Numbered from the stretch's first letter, positions 8,800 through 17,873 are shown. The stretch is 64,000 nucleotides of DNA from CAWCUK01 sp963798775 (GCA_963798775.1 CAWCUK010000005.1:186001-250000), one strand, 5' to 3'. A program made the numbers and translations. The notes: a model not told the origin generated them from the sequence alone.

Positions 8800-10830
8800 T
8801 TATTTTTCCAAAATCATCTTTTTCCTGATTGTAAAATTTTCTCCCTTCAGTTCATAAAAATAAATTCCGCTGGAAAAATTTTGCGCGTTAAAAACTGTTT
8901 GGTATGAACCTTCGCTAAATTCTCCTTCGGCTAATATTTTAACCAATTGTCCGAGCAAATTATAAACTGATATTCTTACTTTACTTGATATTGGAATATC
9001 AAATTGTATAACTGTTTCCGGGTTAAAAGGATTTGGAAAATTCTGACTCAATTTAAATTTTTCCGGCCTATTTTTATCAATCTTCTCAACAAGCGAAACC
9101 GGTGAAATTTTCTCTAAAGAAGCTGTTTTTAAAACTATATTATCATTAGGATCAAAACGAACAGAAGCAGGTTTATCAGTAAAATCAAAAGTAAAAATTT
9201 GATCATTCATATCATTCATCACTCTTACTACTGTATCGGCCCCGCTTTCAAAAGTTACTTTTATTTCTATAGGCATTTTAAAGAATGAAGGATTTTTCTG
9301 AACTTGCTTCGCCAGAAATCCTACTTGATATTTATCGGCCGAAGAAGAAATCCAATAACCGTTGGTGTAATCAGGATGATTCGGTTTAAAAATCCATTCA
9401 TCAAAAAACCATGAAAGATCTTCTCCCGCGGTTGTATTAATCACTCGTATAAAATCTCTTATGGAAGCCGAATGAAATTTTAGTTTCGGATCATTAGCAT
9501 AATTATGAAGTCCGGCAAAAAATAATGAATCGCCTAAAACATATCTTAACTGATGCAGAACGCAGGCACCTTTATCATAAGTCATAGCGGTATTAAACAG
9601 AACATTTAAGGAAGGTGTATTTACAGCCCAATCCGGATCGGAAATAGGACGATGAGGATTATATTGGAGATAATAGTCGGCATCATTTTTTATATCATTT
9701 TTATAACTGTTATAACCGCTTATATGCTCATACCAGAGCGCTTCGCAATAAGTTGCAAATCCTTCATTCAAGAAAATATCTGCCCAAGTAGCGCATGTAA
9801 TCATATCTCCAAACCATTGGTGAGCGAATTCGTGTGAAATTAAATTTTCAAACCAGCAGTTTGGGCAAATGCTGGTAAGAGTTTGATTTTCCATTCCGCC
9901 CCAATAAAATTGATCATTTAAAGAAGCAAATCCATTTTTATCGAACGGATGCAAAGCAAATATACTCGAATAAAAATCCGTCATTTCCAAAACTTTTTCT
10001 TCAACCGAGTGAATAACAGAAATATCTTCATTCGGGTTAAAATAGAATCTGAAGGGAATACTATCTTTTTTATTTTTCTTCCAATAAACAATATCCAGAT
10101 TATAATTTTCTCGCGCGGTAACAACCATTAAATATGTCGCGATGGGATTTCTGCTTATCCAATTATAATAAAGTGTATCATTGCTTAAAACAGAATCTGC
10201 CAGAAATCCATTGGAGCCGAGCTTAACATTTGAAGGAACCGCTGCCGTTAAATTTAAAGTAGCTTTATCCGAAGGTGTATCGTAACAAGGAAACCATTTT
10301 CTTGCACCTTCTGGTTCGCAATCTGTAAAAACAAATCCTCCGTCGGAGTAGAATGCATTATCTTCAATATCGTTATGATTATATGAAATGATAACTTTTA
10401 CAGTATCGCCTGCTTCATAATTTTTATCAAGTTTTATGGTCAGAATATTATTTAAATGAGTAAAATTAATAGCGGGTTCGGAAATAGTATTTATTTTTAA
10501 AGACTTATTGTCGGCATTAAGATTAATTTGGTTTAGTGAAGAATCAACTAAAATAGTTAGTTCTTCCACAGCGGTAAAATCATGCGGATAAACGGCACCA
10601 AGCTGCGAATTTCCGTTAAAATTTTTATATAGGTCTATATTTAATTTATAATTTAGCACATCAAATCCATGCGGAATATCGGCTGCATTTATAGATGAAT
10701 GTATAAAGTATTTTTCGGCTGAAATTTTTTGTTTGGAACAATATTCGGCACCGCTTATTTCTCCGTTTTGCGCAAAAAGGATTGATTGACAAAGTAAAGC
10801 TGCCGTCATAAGTAAAATTATTTTTTTCAT
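8800..10830 (-). CDS. Secreted M1 family zinc aminopeptidase with type IX secretion tail
   Basis: A 676-residue protein starting with a Sec signal peptide (MKKIILLMTAALL, cut near FAQ). The catalytic domain has the M1 substrate motif GGMEN and the zinc site HEFAH followed 18 residues later by the glutamate in NEGFATY (about residues 325-365). Residues of about 580-676 form a type IX sorting domain: QNFPNPFNPET, a beta-sandwich stretch with VRISVYNLLGQLV, SGIYFYEL and a basic end. The protein should therefore cross the outer membrane by T9SS and act on extracellular peptides. The gene is monocistronic with a terminator hairpin after it. The T9SS tail is the best taxonomic marker in the window. 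Confidence 0.93.
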   Translation of the reverse strand: MKKIILLMTAALLCQSILFAQNGEISGAEYCSKQKISAEKYFIHSSINAADIPHGFDVLNYKLNIDLYKNFNGNSQLGAVYPHDFTAVEELTILVDSSLNQINLNADNKSLKINTISEPAINFTHLNNILTIKLDKNYEAGDTVKVIISYNHNDIEDNAFYSDGGFVFTDCEPEGARKWFPCYDTPSDKATLNLTAAVPSNVKLGSNGFLADSVLSNDTLYYNWISRNPIATYLMVVTARENYNLDIVYWKKNKKDSIPFRFYFNPNEDISVIHSVEEKVLEMTDFYSSIFALHPFDKNGFASLNDQFYWGGMENQTLTSICPNCWFENLISHEFAHQWFGDMITCATWADIFLNEGFATYCEALWYEHISGYNSYKNDIKNDADYYLQYNPHRPISDPDWAVNTPSLNVLFNTAMTYDKGACVLHQLRYVLGDSLFFAGLHNYANDPKLKFHSASIRDFIRVINTTAGEDLSWFFDEWIFKPNHPDYTNGYWISSSADKYQVGFLAKQVQKNPSFFKMPIEIKVTFESGADTVVRVMNDMNDQIFTFDFTDKPASVRFDPNDNIVLKTASLEKISPVSLVEKIDKNRPEKFKLSQNFPNPFNPETVIQFDIPISSKVRISVYNLLGQLVKILAEGEFSEGSYQTVFNAQNFSSGIYFYELKGENFTIRKKMILEK

Positions 10831-11013
10831 TAAGAATCCGGTTTTACAAAAAATGATTATTTTTAATCGTTAATATAAAATGAAGATTGTAAAGGCACAC
10901 CATATTTTTTTGGCTTCAATTGTTTTTTTACAAATCTTTAAGTACAGCACAATTTTTTAACCGGTGTTTTATAAAATTTAACAACACCATTTGAAACAAA
11001 AGGAGTATATTTG

Positions 11014-11223
11014 ATGAGCGATCATGTATATAAAATTATTGAACTTACCGGTTCATCTCCGGACGGAATAGAAGCGGCAGTTAATAATGCTATAATAAAA
11101 GCATCTAAAACTGTTCACAACATGCGATGGTTTGAAGTTATTGAAACCAGAGGTCATATAGAAAATGAAAATATATCTCATTGGCAGGTAACAATTAAAG
11201 TCGGTTTTACTTTAGAAGGTTAA
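11014..11223 (+). CDS. Dodecin family flavin-binding protein
   Basis: A 69-residue protein beginning MSDHVYKIIELTGSS. It has the dodecin pattern IEAAVNNAIIKASKTV and a C-terminal WQVTIKVGFTLE strand, including the Trp near residue 37 that usually stacks on flavin. Dodecins are dodecameric cytoplasmic storage or buffering proteins for riboflavin and FMN; some bind CoA. The start is the ATG at 11014, eight bases after AAGGAG; an upstream TTG in frame is less likely. Its stop overlaps the stop region of the convergent cobO gene by a few bases, so there is no room for an intergenic terminator. Confidence 0.9.
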   Translation: MSDHVYKIIELTGSSPDGIEAAVNNAIIKASKTVHNMRWFEVIETRGHIENENISHWQVTIKVGFTLEG

Positions 11224-11753
11224 GATTCAATGCCTCTTCTTGAAAGAATTCCTTTTTGATAATAATGTTTTATTTCTTTCATTTCGGTAACTAAATCGGC
11301 TTTATCAATTAGTTCTTTTGGACAATATCTGCCGGTTAAAATTAACTCAACATCTTTAGGTTTCTCATCAAGAAGAGGCAAAATTTCATTTACATTTAAA
11401 AGTTTAAAATAAATAGCAACACAAACTTCATCCAGAATAATTAAACTGTAACAGCCGCTTAACATTTTATTTTTTGCGATATTTAACGCCGCTTTTGCTT
11501 TTTTAATTTCTTCTTCGGGAGGAAGTTCTTTTTTATAAACAAAATCATCTCCGCAAACTTGCAAAATATTAATCCATTTGTCTAAATTTTTTAAACTGGC
11601 TATTTCGTTATAAGGATATTCCTTCATAAACTGAATTATAAAAGTTCGTAATCCTGAACCCGCGGCTCTTACTGCCTGTCCAATTGCGGCTGTAGTTTTT
11701 CCCTTCCCGTTGCCTGTATAAATTTGAATAAAACCTTCTTTTAATTTTTCCAT
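11220..11753 (-). CDS. cobO: Cob(I)yrinic acid a,c-diamide adenosyltransferase (CobO/BtuR family)
   Basis: A 177-residue CobA/CobO/BtuR-type ATP:corrinoid adenosyltransferase. The P-loop IYTGNGKGKTTAAIGQA is at residues 10-25 and the Walker B-like segment SLIILDEVCVAI at about 107. It transfers the adenosyl group of ATP to the cobalt of reduced corrinoids and makes the coenzyme form of B12. No other cobalamin biosynthesis gene is in the window, so a salvage role is as likely as de novo synthesis. It is the last gene of a minus-strand run with a DinB-like gene (10-base gap) and a beta-hydroxyacid dehydrogenase. Confidence 0.9.
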   Translation of the reverse strand: MEKLKEGFIQIYTGNGKGKTTAAIGQAVRAAGSGLRTFIIQFMKEYPYNEIASLKNLDKWINILQVCGDDFVYKKELPPEEEIKKAKAALNIAKNKMLSGCYSLIILDEVCVAIYFKLLNVNEILPLLDEKPKDVELILTGRYCPKELIDKADLVTEMKEIKHYYQKGILSRRGIES

Positions 11754-11763
11754 CTTTTTATCA

Positions 11764-12330
11764 TTATACTTGTAAAGCTAATTTCTGCTGCATCGCCCGG
11801 TTTGCTTGCGCAATATGTCTTTTGTCGTGAGTTAGAATAATTTTATAACAGTCGCCTAAATTGTATTTAATGTATTTTAGAAAAGGGGAAATTAATCTTG
11901 TTTTTGAAATATCTATTCCCGCTGAATTTTCGATCATTCCGATAATTTCATTATGCTGCTCTAAAAATTTATTAATAATATCGGGTTCTATTTTAGTGGT
12001 ATCGGGATAAAATTGTGAAGATGTTTTAGTTTTTAATTTTGATCCGGGACTTAAAGATTTAGTTAGTAAACGTCCGCTCATTGTGGGTTTAAATGGCATA
12101 TTTTCATCTATAATTTTCCTTTCAGCTTTTAAATATTCATTGATTGCCGGAAAATAAGCTCCATTTGAAATGATAAGGTGCTTAAAGCATTCGGCGGCGC
12201 TCCAGTTTCTAGAGGAGGGCTTACGGTAAAGCAGATCAACGGGAACAGAAGAAAATTTTTGCTGAACTTCTTCGCTGATTATTAAGGCCTCTTTAAGTAG
12301 AGAGCTTAAATAATTTTTTATTGTCTGCAT
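11764..12330 (-). CDS. DinB-like four-helix protein
   Basis: A 188-residue protein with the DinB/YfiT fold pattern: WSAAECFKHLIISN near residue 45 and LTHDKRHIAQANR near residue 165. The histidines in those two blocks would form the metal site of the DinB_2 fold. Members include bacillithiol or mycothiol S-transferases and proteins of unknown role. The substrate here is unknown. The ATG follows AGGGG with about seven bases spacing. It lies between cobO and a beta-hydroxyacid dehydrogenase in one likely operon. Confidence 0.75.
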   Translation of the reverse strand: MQTIKNYLSSLLKEALIISEEVQQKFSSVPVDLLYRKPSSRNWSAAECFKHLIISNGAYFPAINEYLKAERKIIDENMPFKPTMSGRLLTKSLSPGSKLKTKTSSQFYPDTTKIEPDIINKFLEQHNEIIGMIENSAGIDISKTRLISPFLKYIKYNLGDCYKIILTHDKRHIAQANRAMQQKLALQV

Positions 12331-12351
12331 TTTATTCCCCTTCTATTATTA

Positions 12352-13215
12352 TTATTTATTTACTAAAAATTCATAAATAACCGAGAAATCTTTTTCGCCT
12401 AAACCTTCACGTTTTGCCATTCCATATAATTCTTTTGCGGCATTTGCAACCGGCAAAGCAACATTATTTTCATAAGCGGTTTGTGAAGCTAACTGAAAAT
12501 CTTTATGCATCCACTGCAAAGGAAATGAAGGATCATAGCTGCCGCTTTTTATATTTTCTTTTTTAGTCGCTAAAAACGGTGCTGCCAAAGGGCCGCCCAA
12601 CACAGTGTTTAAAATTGTATCTTCGGAAATATCCAGACTTCTTCCTAAAGCCATTGCCTCAGAAAAACCAACCATCGCTTGTCCTAGAATAATATTTACA
12701 ACCATTTTCATTCCTGCTCCTAACCCGCTTTTACCAACATGTACAGTTTTCTTACCCATAATTTCAAAAAAAGGATTCGCTTCTTCAACATCTTTATTTT
12801 CACCACCGACTAAAAAGATCAATTCACCTTTTTCGGCGGGAGCGGTTGTTCCGGAAACCGGTGCATCTATATGGCGAATATTTTCTTCATTTGCCCATTT
12901 TTTGCATTCTTTTGAAAACGACGGATTAACAGTGCTGCAATCAACCCAAAGATTATTATTTTTCATGGAAGCTAAAAAGCCTTCCTTTCCCAAGGCGGTG
13001 GCTTTTACCGCATCAGGTGTTGCAAGCATTGTAAACACTATATCTGTATTTTTTCCTACTTCTGCCGGAGTTTCGGCAAGTTTGGCTCCCTTATCAACTA
13101 ATGGTTTTGCTTTTTCTTTTGTTCTGTTATAGACAATCATCTTATAGCCGTTACTAAGAATATTGGCGGCCATTCTGCTTCCCATTAATCCTAATCCTAT
13201 AAATCCTACTTTCAT
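12352..13215 (-). CDS. Beta-hydroxyacid dehydrogenase (3-hydroxyisobutyrate dehydrogenase / glyoxylate-succinic semialdehyde reductase type)
   Basis: A 287-residue NAD(P)-dependent oxidoreductase. The N-terminal Rossmann fold has GFIGLGLMGSRMA and VYNRT (Arg suggests NADP preference). The substrate motif is DAPVSGTTAPAEKGEL near residue 118, and the catalytic Lys is in GAGMKMVVNIILG near residue 170. Members act on 3-hydroxyisobutyrate, tartronate semialdehyde, glyoxylate or succinic semialdehyde. The GLYR-like features make the last two plausible. Start ATG is well placed after AAGGAG. First gene of a run with the DinB-like gene and cobO. Confidence 0.87.
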   Translation of the reverse strand: MKVGFIGLGLMGSRMAANILSNGYKMIVYNRTKEKAKPLVDKGAKLAETPAEVGKNTDIVFTMLATPDAVKATALGKEGFLASMKNNNLWVDCSTVNPSFSKECKKWANEENIRHIDAPVSGTTAPAEKGELIFLVGGENKDVEEANPFFEIMGKKTVHVGKSGLGAGMKMVVNIILGQAMVGFSEAMALGRSLDISEDTILNTVLGGPLAAPFLATKKENIKSGSYDPSFPLQWMHKDFQLASQTAYENNVALPVANAAKELYGMAKREGLGEKDFSVIYEFLVNK

Positions 13216-13383
13216 TTTTCACTCCTTAACATCTTTAAATTCAAATTAATCATAAAGCTATTAAGATCATATAAATAATTTTGTGATGATTTTATTAGTA
13301 ATAAAAATTAAAATATGGGAATAAAAATGGGATTTACTTCTGGCGGGGAAATGAAATGTCTACTTTTAATTAAGTAAAAGGGA

Positions 13384-13416
13384 AACCGGTTTAAGAAAAA
13401 TTTTCATAGACCGGTT
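13384..13416 (-). terminator. Hairpin downstream of MBL-fold gene
   Basis: Inverted repeat AACCGGT (13384-13390) and ACCGGTT (13410-13416), just after the stop of the minus-strand MBL-fold gene. The loop is long (19 nt) and the T tract is weak. Confidence 0.4.
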
Positions 13417-13429
13417 CTAATTGCTGTAT

Positions 13430-14389
13430 TTAGCTTTTTAAAGTGAAGGTTTCACCTATATTTTTTAAGCCTATTTTAATATCATAATTTTTGCTGGATT
13501 TATTCAGCCATCTCAGCGGCTCATCTACCGGTTCTAAACCTTGTTTAAATGTTCCACAATGAATGGGAATAAAATATTCCGCGTTTAAATGATCGGAAGC
13601 CATAATTAAAGCTTCTTCAGGTGTACAATGATTTACTTTCCATGGATTATAAGCTCCGATGGGCATAATTGCGATATCTAAATCCAATTCATCACTTAGA
13701 CAAAATTTATCCGAATAAGCCGTATCTCCGCCGAATAAAATTTTAGTTCCGTTTTTTTCTAAAATATACGAATTAAAACTTCGTCCGTTTTTCATAAAAC
13801 CTTTAGAACGATCCCGCTCCCAAGGAAAGCGCCATCCAAAATGTTTAACTTCCAGCGCGGTAATATTCAGATCTAAAATATTTAAATTATTTCCCCAGTC
13901 CATTTCCTGCAAAGATTTCCACGGCAGATTATTAATAACATCCATGGTATTATAAGCTGTAACGCATTCAATTTTATTTGGGAATTTTTCAGCAAGAACA
14001 GATAATGTTTTATAATCCATATGGTCCATATGAGCATGAGAAAGTAGAACTAAATCCGGTTGGGGAATTTCATGCAGTTCCAAAGCGGGTGCGGAATAAC
14101 GGCTAGGTCCGTATGTTAGTCCCAGAAAATAAAGACCAATTCTTTCATAAAGGATTGGATCAGTAAGAATAATTGTACCAAAAAAATTAATTAGCACGGT
14201 TGAATGCCCTATCCAGGCAATATTAATTTCGTTGTCTTTCCAATCTTCCGGCGAGGGTTTTATGGAAGGCGGGATTAAATTTACTTTACCGAATGTATTT
14301 AATTTTCTTATAAACACTGGCGGCATAAAAACTAAACCAGCGGCTAAACCTAAACTTCTTTTTATAAAGCTTCTTCTTTTTATCTTCAT
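13430..14389 (-). CDS. Tat-exported MBL-fold hydrolase (NAPE-PLD/UlaG-like)
   Basis: A 319-residue protein. The N-terminus MKIKRRSFIKRSLGLAAG has a twin-arginine motif (RRSFIKR) and a hydrophobic stretch, so export as a folded metalloprotein is likely. The hydrolase domain shows WIGHSTVLI, the zinc motif SHAHMDHMD near residue 130, FGGDTAYSD near residue 220 and FIPIHCGTF near residue 270. The RYSAPA and GHST features resemble bacterial homologues of NAPE-PLD phospholipase D and UlaG-like lactonases. A phosphodiesterase acting on lipids at the envelope is plausible but not proven. Stands alone. Confidence 0.83.
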   Translation of the reverse strand: MKIKRRSFIKRSLGLAAGLVFMPPVFIRKLNTFGKVNLIPPSIKPSPEDWKDNEINIAWIGHSTVLINFFGTIILTDPILYERIGLYFLGLTYGPSRYSAPALELHEIPQPDLVLLSHAHMDHMDYKTLSVLAEKFPNKIECVTAYNTMDVINNLPWKSLQEMDWGNNLNILDLNITALEVKHFGWRFPWERDRSKGFMKNGRSFNSYILEKNGTKILFGGDTAYSDKFCLSDELDLDIAIMPIGAYNPWKVNHCTPEEALIMASDHLNAEYFIPIHCGTFKQGLEPVDEPLRWLNKSSKNYDIKIGLKNIGETFTLKS

Positions 14390-14629
14390 TGTATCCGAAA
14401 CTGTTACTAAATATTTGTTTTAACTTTATCATCATCTATAAGAAAAATATGTCGGGCAAAAATATACAATCAAAAAGAAAATTTTGTAAGGTATGAATTT
14501 GTACATAATTATTTCGGGAACAAAAATGGGAATGGGATTTTGAGAGAATAAATTTACTGGAGGAAATTCTTAAATTAATAAAAATTTAGAGAGGAAATAT
14601 ATAATTGAAGTAAAAGATTTCAGAATCAA

Positions 14630-15073
14630 TTACTTTTCTATATTTAACAGTTTTTCTAACCTGCGTTTAAATCTGCCGTTATTTATAAATTCGGCTCCGG
14701 CAAAATTTCTTATTAAATCTTTAGCAAGCTCAACACCAATAATCCTGGCTCCGAAGCATATTATATTCATATCATCATGTTCAACTCCTTGATGCGCCGA
14801 ATATGCATCGTGACAGACACATGCTCTAATTCCTTTTATTTTATTAGCCGTAATACTAGCGCCCACACCGCTTCCGCAAATTAAAATACCCCGTTCAACT
14901 TTGCCGGAAGCAATTTCTTTCGCGAGAATAACCGCAAAATCGGGATAATCATCATCCATATCAAATTCATGATTTCCTAAATCTTTAATATCATATTTTT
15001 CAGATTTCATCCATTCTACTAAAATATTTTTTAATTCAAATCCCCCATGATCGGCGGCTATGGCAAATTTCAA
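14630..15073 (-). CDS. rpiB: Ribose-5-phosphate isomerase B (RpiB/LacAB family)
   Basis: A 147-residue sugar-phosphate isomerase. It has IAADHGGFELK at the N-terminus, the catalytic-cysteine loop ILICGSGVGASI near residue 65, and VCHDAYSAHQGVEHDDMNI near residue 90. It interconverts ribose 5-phosphate and ribulose 5-phosphate in the pentose phosphate pathway. The start is a TTG at 15073, eight bases after AAGG. About 240 bases separate it from the MBL-fold gene and I see no clear gene in that gap. Confidence 0.92.
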   Translation of the reverse strand: MKFAIAADHGGFELKNILVEWMKSEKYDIKDLGNHEFDMDDDYPDFAVILAKEIASGKVERGILICGSGVGASITANKIKGIRACVCHDAYSAHQGVEHDDMNIICFGARIIGVELAKDLIRNFAGAEFINNGRFKRRLEKLLNIEK

Positions 15074-15221
15074 TTTCTTTTCCTTTTATTTTATATAATT
15101 TATTCAAAAAATAAGATTAACTAACTATTAAATGAAATAAACCAAATTATTGGGTGATGTTATTAACAGCTAAGGCTCTATAAGTATAGTAACTTTAGTA
15201 AGTTATAAAAATGAGGATAAT

Positions 15222-15500
15222 ATGACACTTCTGGAATTTATTATTTTATTAATAATCGCCGGTTTATGCGGTTCAATCGCACAAGCGTTGGTCGGATATT
15301 CAGGCGGGGGCTGTTTTTTATCAATAGTTGTCGGATTTATAGGCGCGTTATTGGGAACTTGGATTGCAAGAAAAATTGCGCTTCCGGATTTTTTTTCATT
15401 ACAGGTTGGTGATACAACCTTTCCCGTTATTTGGTCTATAATAGGAGCGGTAGTTTTTGTAGGCATTCTCAGTTTACTTTCCCCGAGAAGAACTGATTAA
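15222..15500 (+). CDS. GlsB/YeaQ/YmgE family membrane stress protein
   Basis: A 92-residue protein with three hydrophobic segments and glycine-rich turns (ALVGYSGGGCFLSIVVGFIGALLG). This matches the transglycosylase-associated (YeaQ/YmgE) family, small inner-membrane proteins often induced in stationary phase or stress. The biochemical role is unknown. The start ATG follows GAGG with five bases spacing. Divergent from rpiB and upstream of a marR-type gene. Confidence 0.8.
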   Translation: MTLLEFIILLIIAGLCGSIAQALVGYSGGGCFLSIVVGFIGALLGTWIARKIALPDFFSLQVGDTTFPVIWSIIGAVVFVGILSLLSPRRTD

Positions 15501-15543
15501 TTTTTAATTTAGCTTGATTCTTTTTTCTTCGTGAGCTAGTTTA

Positions 15544-15564
15544 ACATTAAACATTGTTTAATGT
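15544..15564. promoter_or_regulatory. Palindromic operator in front of marR-type gene
   Basis: Perfect inverted repeat ACATTAAACA and TGTTTAATGT (10 bp each, one central base) ending eight bases before the MarR-type start codon. Its size and symmetry are what a winged-helix dimer binds, and its position would block the ribosome-binding region and promoter. Autoregulation is inferred. Confidence 0.75.
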
Positions 15565-15572
15565 GAGACGAA

Positions 15573-16058
15573 ATGGGAACAAAATATTTTGGTACGGTAG
15601 ATGAAATAAATGCTTTAAATTCTTATATCAAATTAATAAGAGCGGCGGAATCGTTAAACAGCAGAATAAATACGGAAATTAATAGAAACGGGTTAACCGA
15701 AAGCCAGTTTTCCATTTTAGAGGCGCTTTTTCATCTAGGCCCTCTTTGCCAGCGGCAGCTGGGAGATAAACTTTTGAAAAGCGGCGGAAATATAACTTTA
15801 GTTATTGATAATCTTGAAAAACAGAACCTAGTAAGGCGTGAAAGAGGGGAAAAAGACAGGAGATTTTTTACAATTCATCTTACCGAAAAAGGAATGGCAC
15901 TAATAAAAAAGATTTTCCCCGCGCACGTAAATTTGATTGTACAAGAAATGAATGTATTAACCAACGAAGAACATATCACACTGCAGAAAATGCTGAAATT
16001 AATAGGCTTGCCTAAAGCAGAAGAGAAAGCCGAAATTATTTCCGAAGATGTGTTTTAA
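15573..16058 (+). CDS. MarR family transcriptional regulator
   Basis: A 161-residue winged-helix protein. The recognition region LTESQFSILEALFHLGPLC is followed by KSGGNITLVIDNLEKQNLV and the wing RRERGEKDRRFFTIHLTEKG. MarR dimers sense small phenolic or oxidant ligands and repress neighbouring genes. The perfect palindrome directly upstream suggests self-control. The gene overlaps the convergent sirtuin gene by a few bases, so its other targets are not obvious. Confidence 0.9.
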   Translation: MGTKYFGTVDEINALNSYIKLIRAAESLNSRINTEINRNGLTESQFSILEALFHLGPLCQRQLGDKLLKSGGNITLVIDNLEKQNLVRRERGEKDRRFFTIHLTEKGMALIKKIFPAHVNLIVQEMNVLTNEEHITLQKMLKLIGLPKAEEKAEIISEDVF

Positions 16059-16801
16059 TTTCCTTTTTGTAAAGATTTTAATCCATCTAAAATTTTGGGG
16101 AGAATTTCTCCAGCTTCACCCAAAAGTGAAACATCCGCGATTAAAGATACTTCGGTGGCTTCAATATTTATTTCAATAATATAGGCGCGGTTTTGTTTTG
16201 CTCCGTAAATAATAGAAGCCGCGGGGTATACAACAGCAGAAGTACCAACAACAAAAAACAAATCGCATTTATTCGCAGCCTTTTCCGCAGCGTTAAATTG
16301 ATCTGCCGGAAGATATTCCCCGAACCAAACTACATCCGGACGAATTAAACCGCCGCACTCACATTTTGGCGCGCCATCTGTCAAATCAAACTCTTCATTA
16401 TATGGTTTTTTGCAATCAATACAATAATTTCTTTCAATATTTCCGTGAAGTTCATAAATTATTTTACTTCCGGCTCTTTTGTGCAGATTATCTATATTTT
16501 GAGTAACCACAGTAACATTATCTATAAATTTTTCAAATTCCGCGATTGCTAAATGCCCCTTATTCGGTTTTGCTTCATGAATAATTTGCTGGCGGTGTTT
16601 ATACCATTCCCAAACTAATTCCGGATTTTTGAGAAAGGCCTCAAAACTAGCCAATTCTTCCGGTTTTAATTTATTCCATATTCCGTCGGTTCCTCTAAAA
16701 GTTGGAATTCCGCTTTCAGCAGAAATTCCCGCCCCGGTAAAAAAAACAGCTGATTTGGCTTTGCTGATTTTTTCAATAAGTTCTTTAGTTATCTCTGCCA
16801 T
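16055..16801 (-). CDS. cobB: Sirtuin (Sir2/CobB) NAD-dependent protein deacylase, class III type
   Basis: A 248-residue sirtuin. NAD-binding motifs FTGAGISAESGIPTFRG and VTQNIDNLH, catalytic His in ELHGNI, and a zinc ribbon CIDC plus CECGG are all present. The YKHR tetrad near residue 68 matches the Tyr-x-x-Arg pair of SIRT5/CobB enzymes that bind acidic acyl groups, so desuccinylase/demalonylase activity is expected beside deacetylation. The gene is five bases downstream of the YhaM-like gene and probably in the same transcript. Confidence 0.92.
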   Translation of the reverse strand: MAEITKELIEKISKAKSAVFFTGAGISAESGIPTFRGTDGIWNKLKPEELASFEAFLKNPELVWEWYKHRQQIIHEAKPNKGHLAIAEFEKFIDNVTVVTQNIDNLHKRAGSKIIYELHGNIERNYCIDCKKPYNEEFDLTDGAPKCECGGLIRPDVVWFGEYLPADQFNAAEKAANKCDLFFVVGTSAVVYPAASIIYGAKQNRAYIIEINIEATEVSLIADVSLLGEAGEILPKILDGLKSLQKGN

Positions 16802-16806
16802 AAGTA

Positions 16807-17802
16807 TTAATCAAATAATGTTTTTTTTACATCTTCCTCTGTTTCGGGTGTAATTCCATGGTCGTATAAATCCGTAGCCACCAGACTAATAAAACGCGTC
16901 CATTTTCCATTTTTATTCTGTTGGGAATTTAATACATTTTTGTAAGCGTTTACTTTAGCGCTTAATTCATCCGCTTGATAGAGAGTTATTGCCTCTAAAG
17001 TTTTGGGTACAACGGGGGACGCATATTCAAGTTTGCCTTGGTGGCTTAATACTAAATGCATCAAACAATTTTTTAGATCTTCCGGGAATGCGGGAATTTT
17101 TTTTGATTCTTCGTTAATAACCATAGCCGATATAACAATATGCCCAAGAAGTTTTCCTTTATCGGTGTAATCAAACGCGGATGAAAAACTTAATTCTTCC
17201 GTTTTTCCGAAATCGTGCATCATCGCGCCGCAAATTAAAAGATCACGATTTATTTCAGAATGAATATCACTCATCAAATCACATATTTTCATAATCTCAA
17301 GGGTATGTTCAATTAAGCCGTGGATGTATGAATGATGCCAGGATTTTCCTGCCGGAGCAGTGGAAAATTTTTCAAAATTCGTGTCATTGAAAATCAATTT
17401 CATTAAAGTCCGCAAATTAAGATCTGAAATTTGCTCAATTCGATTTAGAAATTCAGATTTCATCACCGAGAAATCGCGCTTTGAATGCGCTAAAAAATCA
17501 GTGGAAGATACTTTTTCATCATCTTTCAGCGGACGCAAGGCGGTAACTCTAATCTGCGGAGTTCCTTGATAATCATCCATTTTACCGCTTACTTTAATTA
17601 CATCACCTGCCTTTATTACATTAAAAATTTTTTCGAAATTTTCCCAAATATTTGCGCTGACAGTAAGCGATTTATCTCCTAAATCAAGACAAAGATACTG
17701 TTTATTAGATTTGGTTAATCTTATTTCACATTTTTTAATAATTAAAAAATGATCCACTGAATCATTTTTCTTTAAAACGACAAGTTCTTTTTGATTAATC
17801 AT
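16807..17802 (-). CDS. YhaM-like 3'-5' exoribonuclease (OB-fold plus HD domain)
   Basis: A 331-residue protein with an N-terminal OB-fold (about residues 10-100, including VIKVSGKMDDYQGTPQI) and an HD metal-dependent domain. The HD ligands are in HSYIHGLIEHTLEIM near residue 165 and GAMMHDFGKTEEL near residue 200. This layout is that of YhaM/CBF1-type 3'-5' exoribonucleases, which trim RNA and single-stranded DNA in the cytoplasm. It precedes the sirtuin gene by four bases and follows the NusG-like gene. Confidence 0.85.
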   Translation of the reverse strand: MINQKELVVLKKNDSVDHFLIIKKCEIRLTKSNKQYLCLDLGDKSLTVSANIWENFEKIFNVIKAGDVIKVSGKMDDYQGTPQIRVTALRPLKDDEKVSSTDFLAHSKRDFSVMKSEFLNRIEQISDLNLRTLMKLIFNDTNFEKFSTAPAGKSWHHSYIHGLIEHTLEIMKICDLMSDIHSEINRDLLICGAMMHDFGKTEELSFSSAFDYTDKGKLLGHIVISAMVINEESKKIPAFPEDLKNCLMHLVLSHQGKLEYASPVVPKTLEAITLYQADELSAKVNAYKNVLNSQQNKNGKWTRFISLVATDLYDHGITPETEEDVKKTLFD

Positions 17803-17873
17803 TTTTTTTTCAGGTTATTATTTCTTAAATCAACTTAAGAAATTTTGAAAAAAGATGGAATGCATTGACCGGA

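Noticed and set aside
12605..13132. Long open frame antisense to the beta-hydroxyacid dehydrogenase
   Set aside because: Shadow of a well-conserved gene on the other strand; no ribosome site and no recognisable domain.
13310..14540. Similar GGGAATAAAAATGGG and GGGAACAAAAATGGG strings in two intergenic gaps
   Set aside because: Short, imperfect and AT-rich; not enough to call a repeat family.
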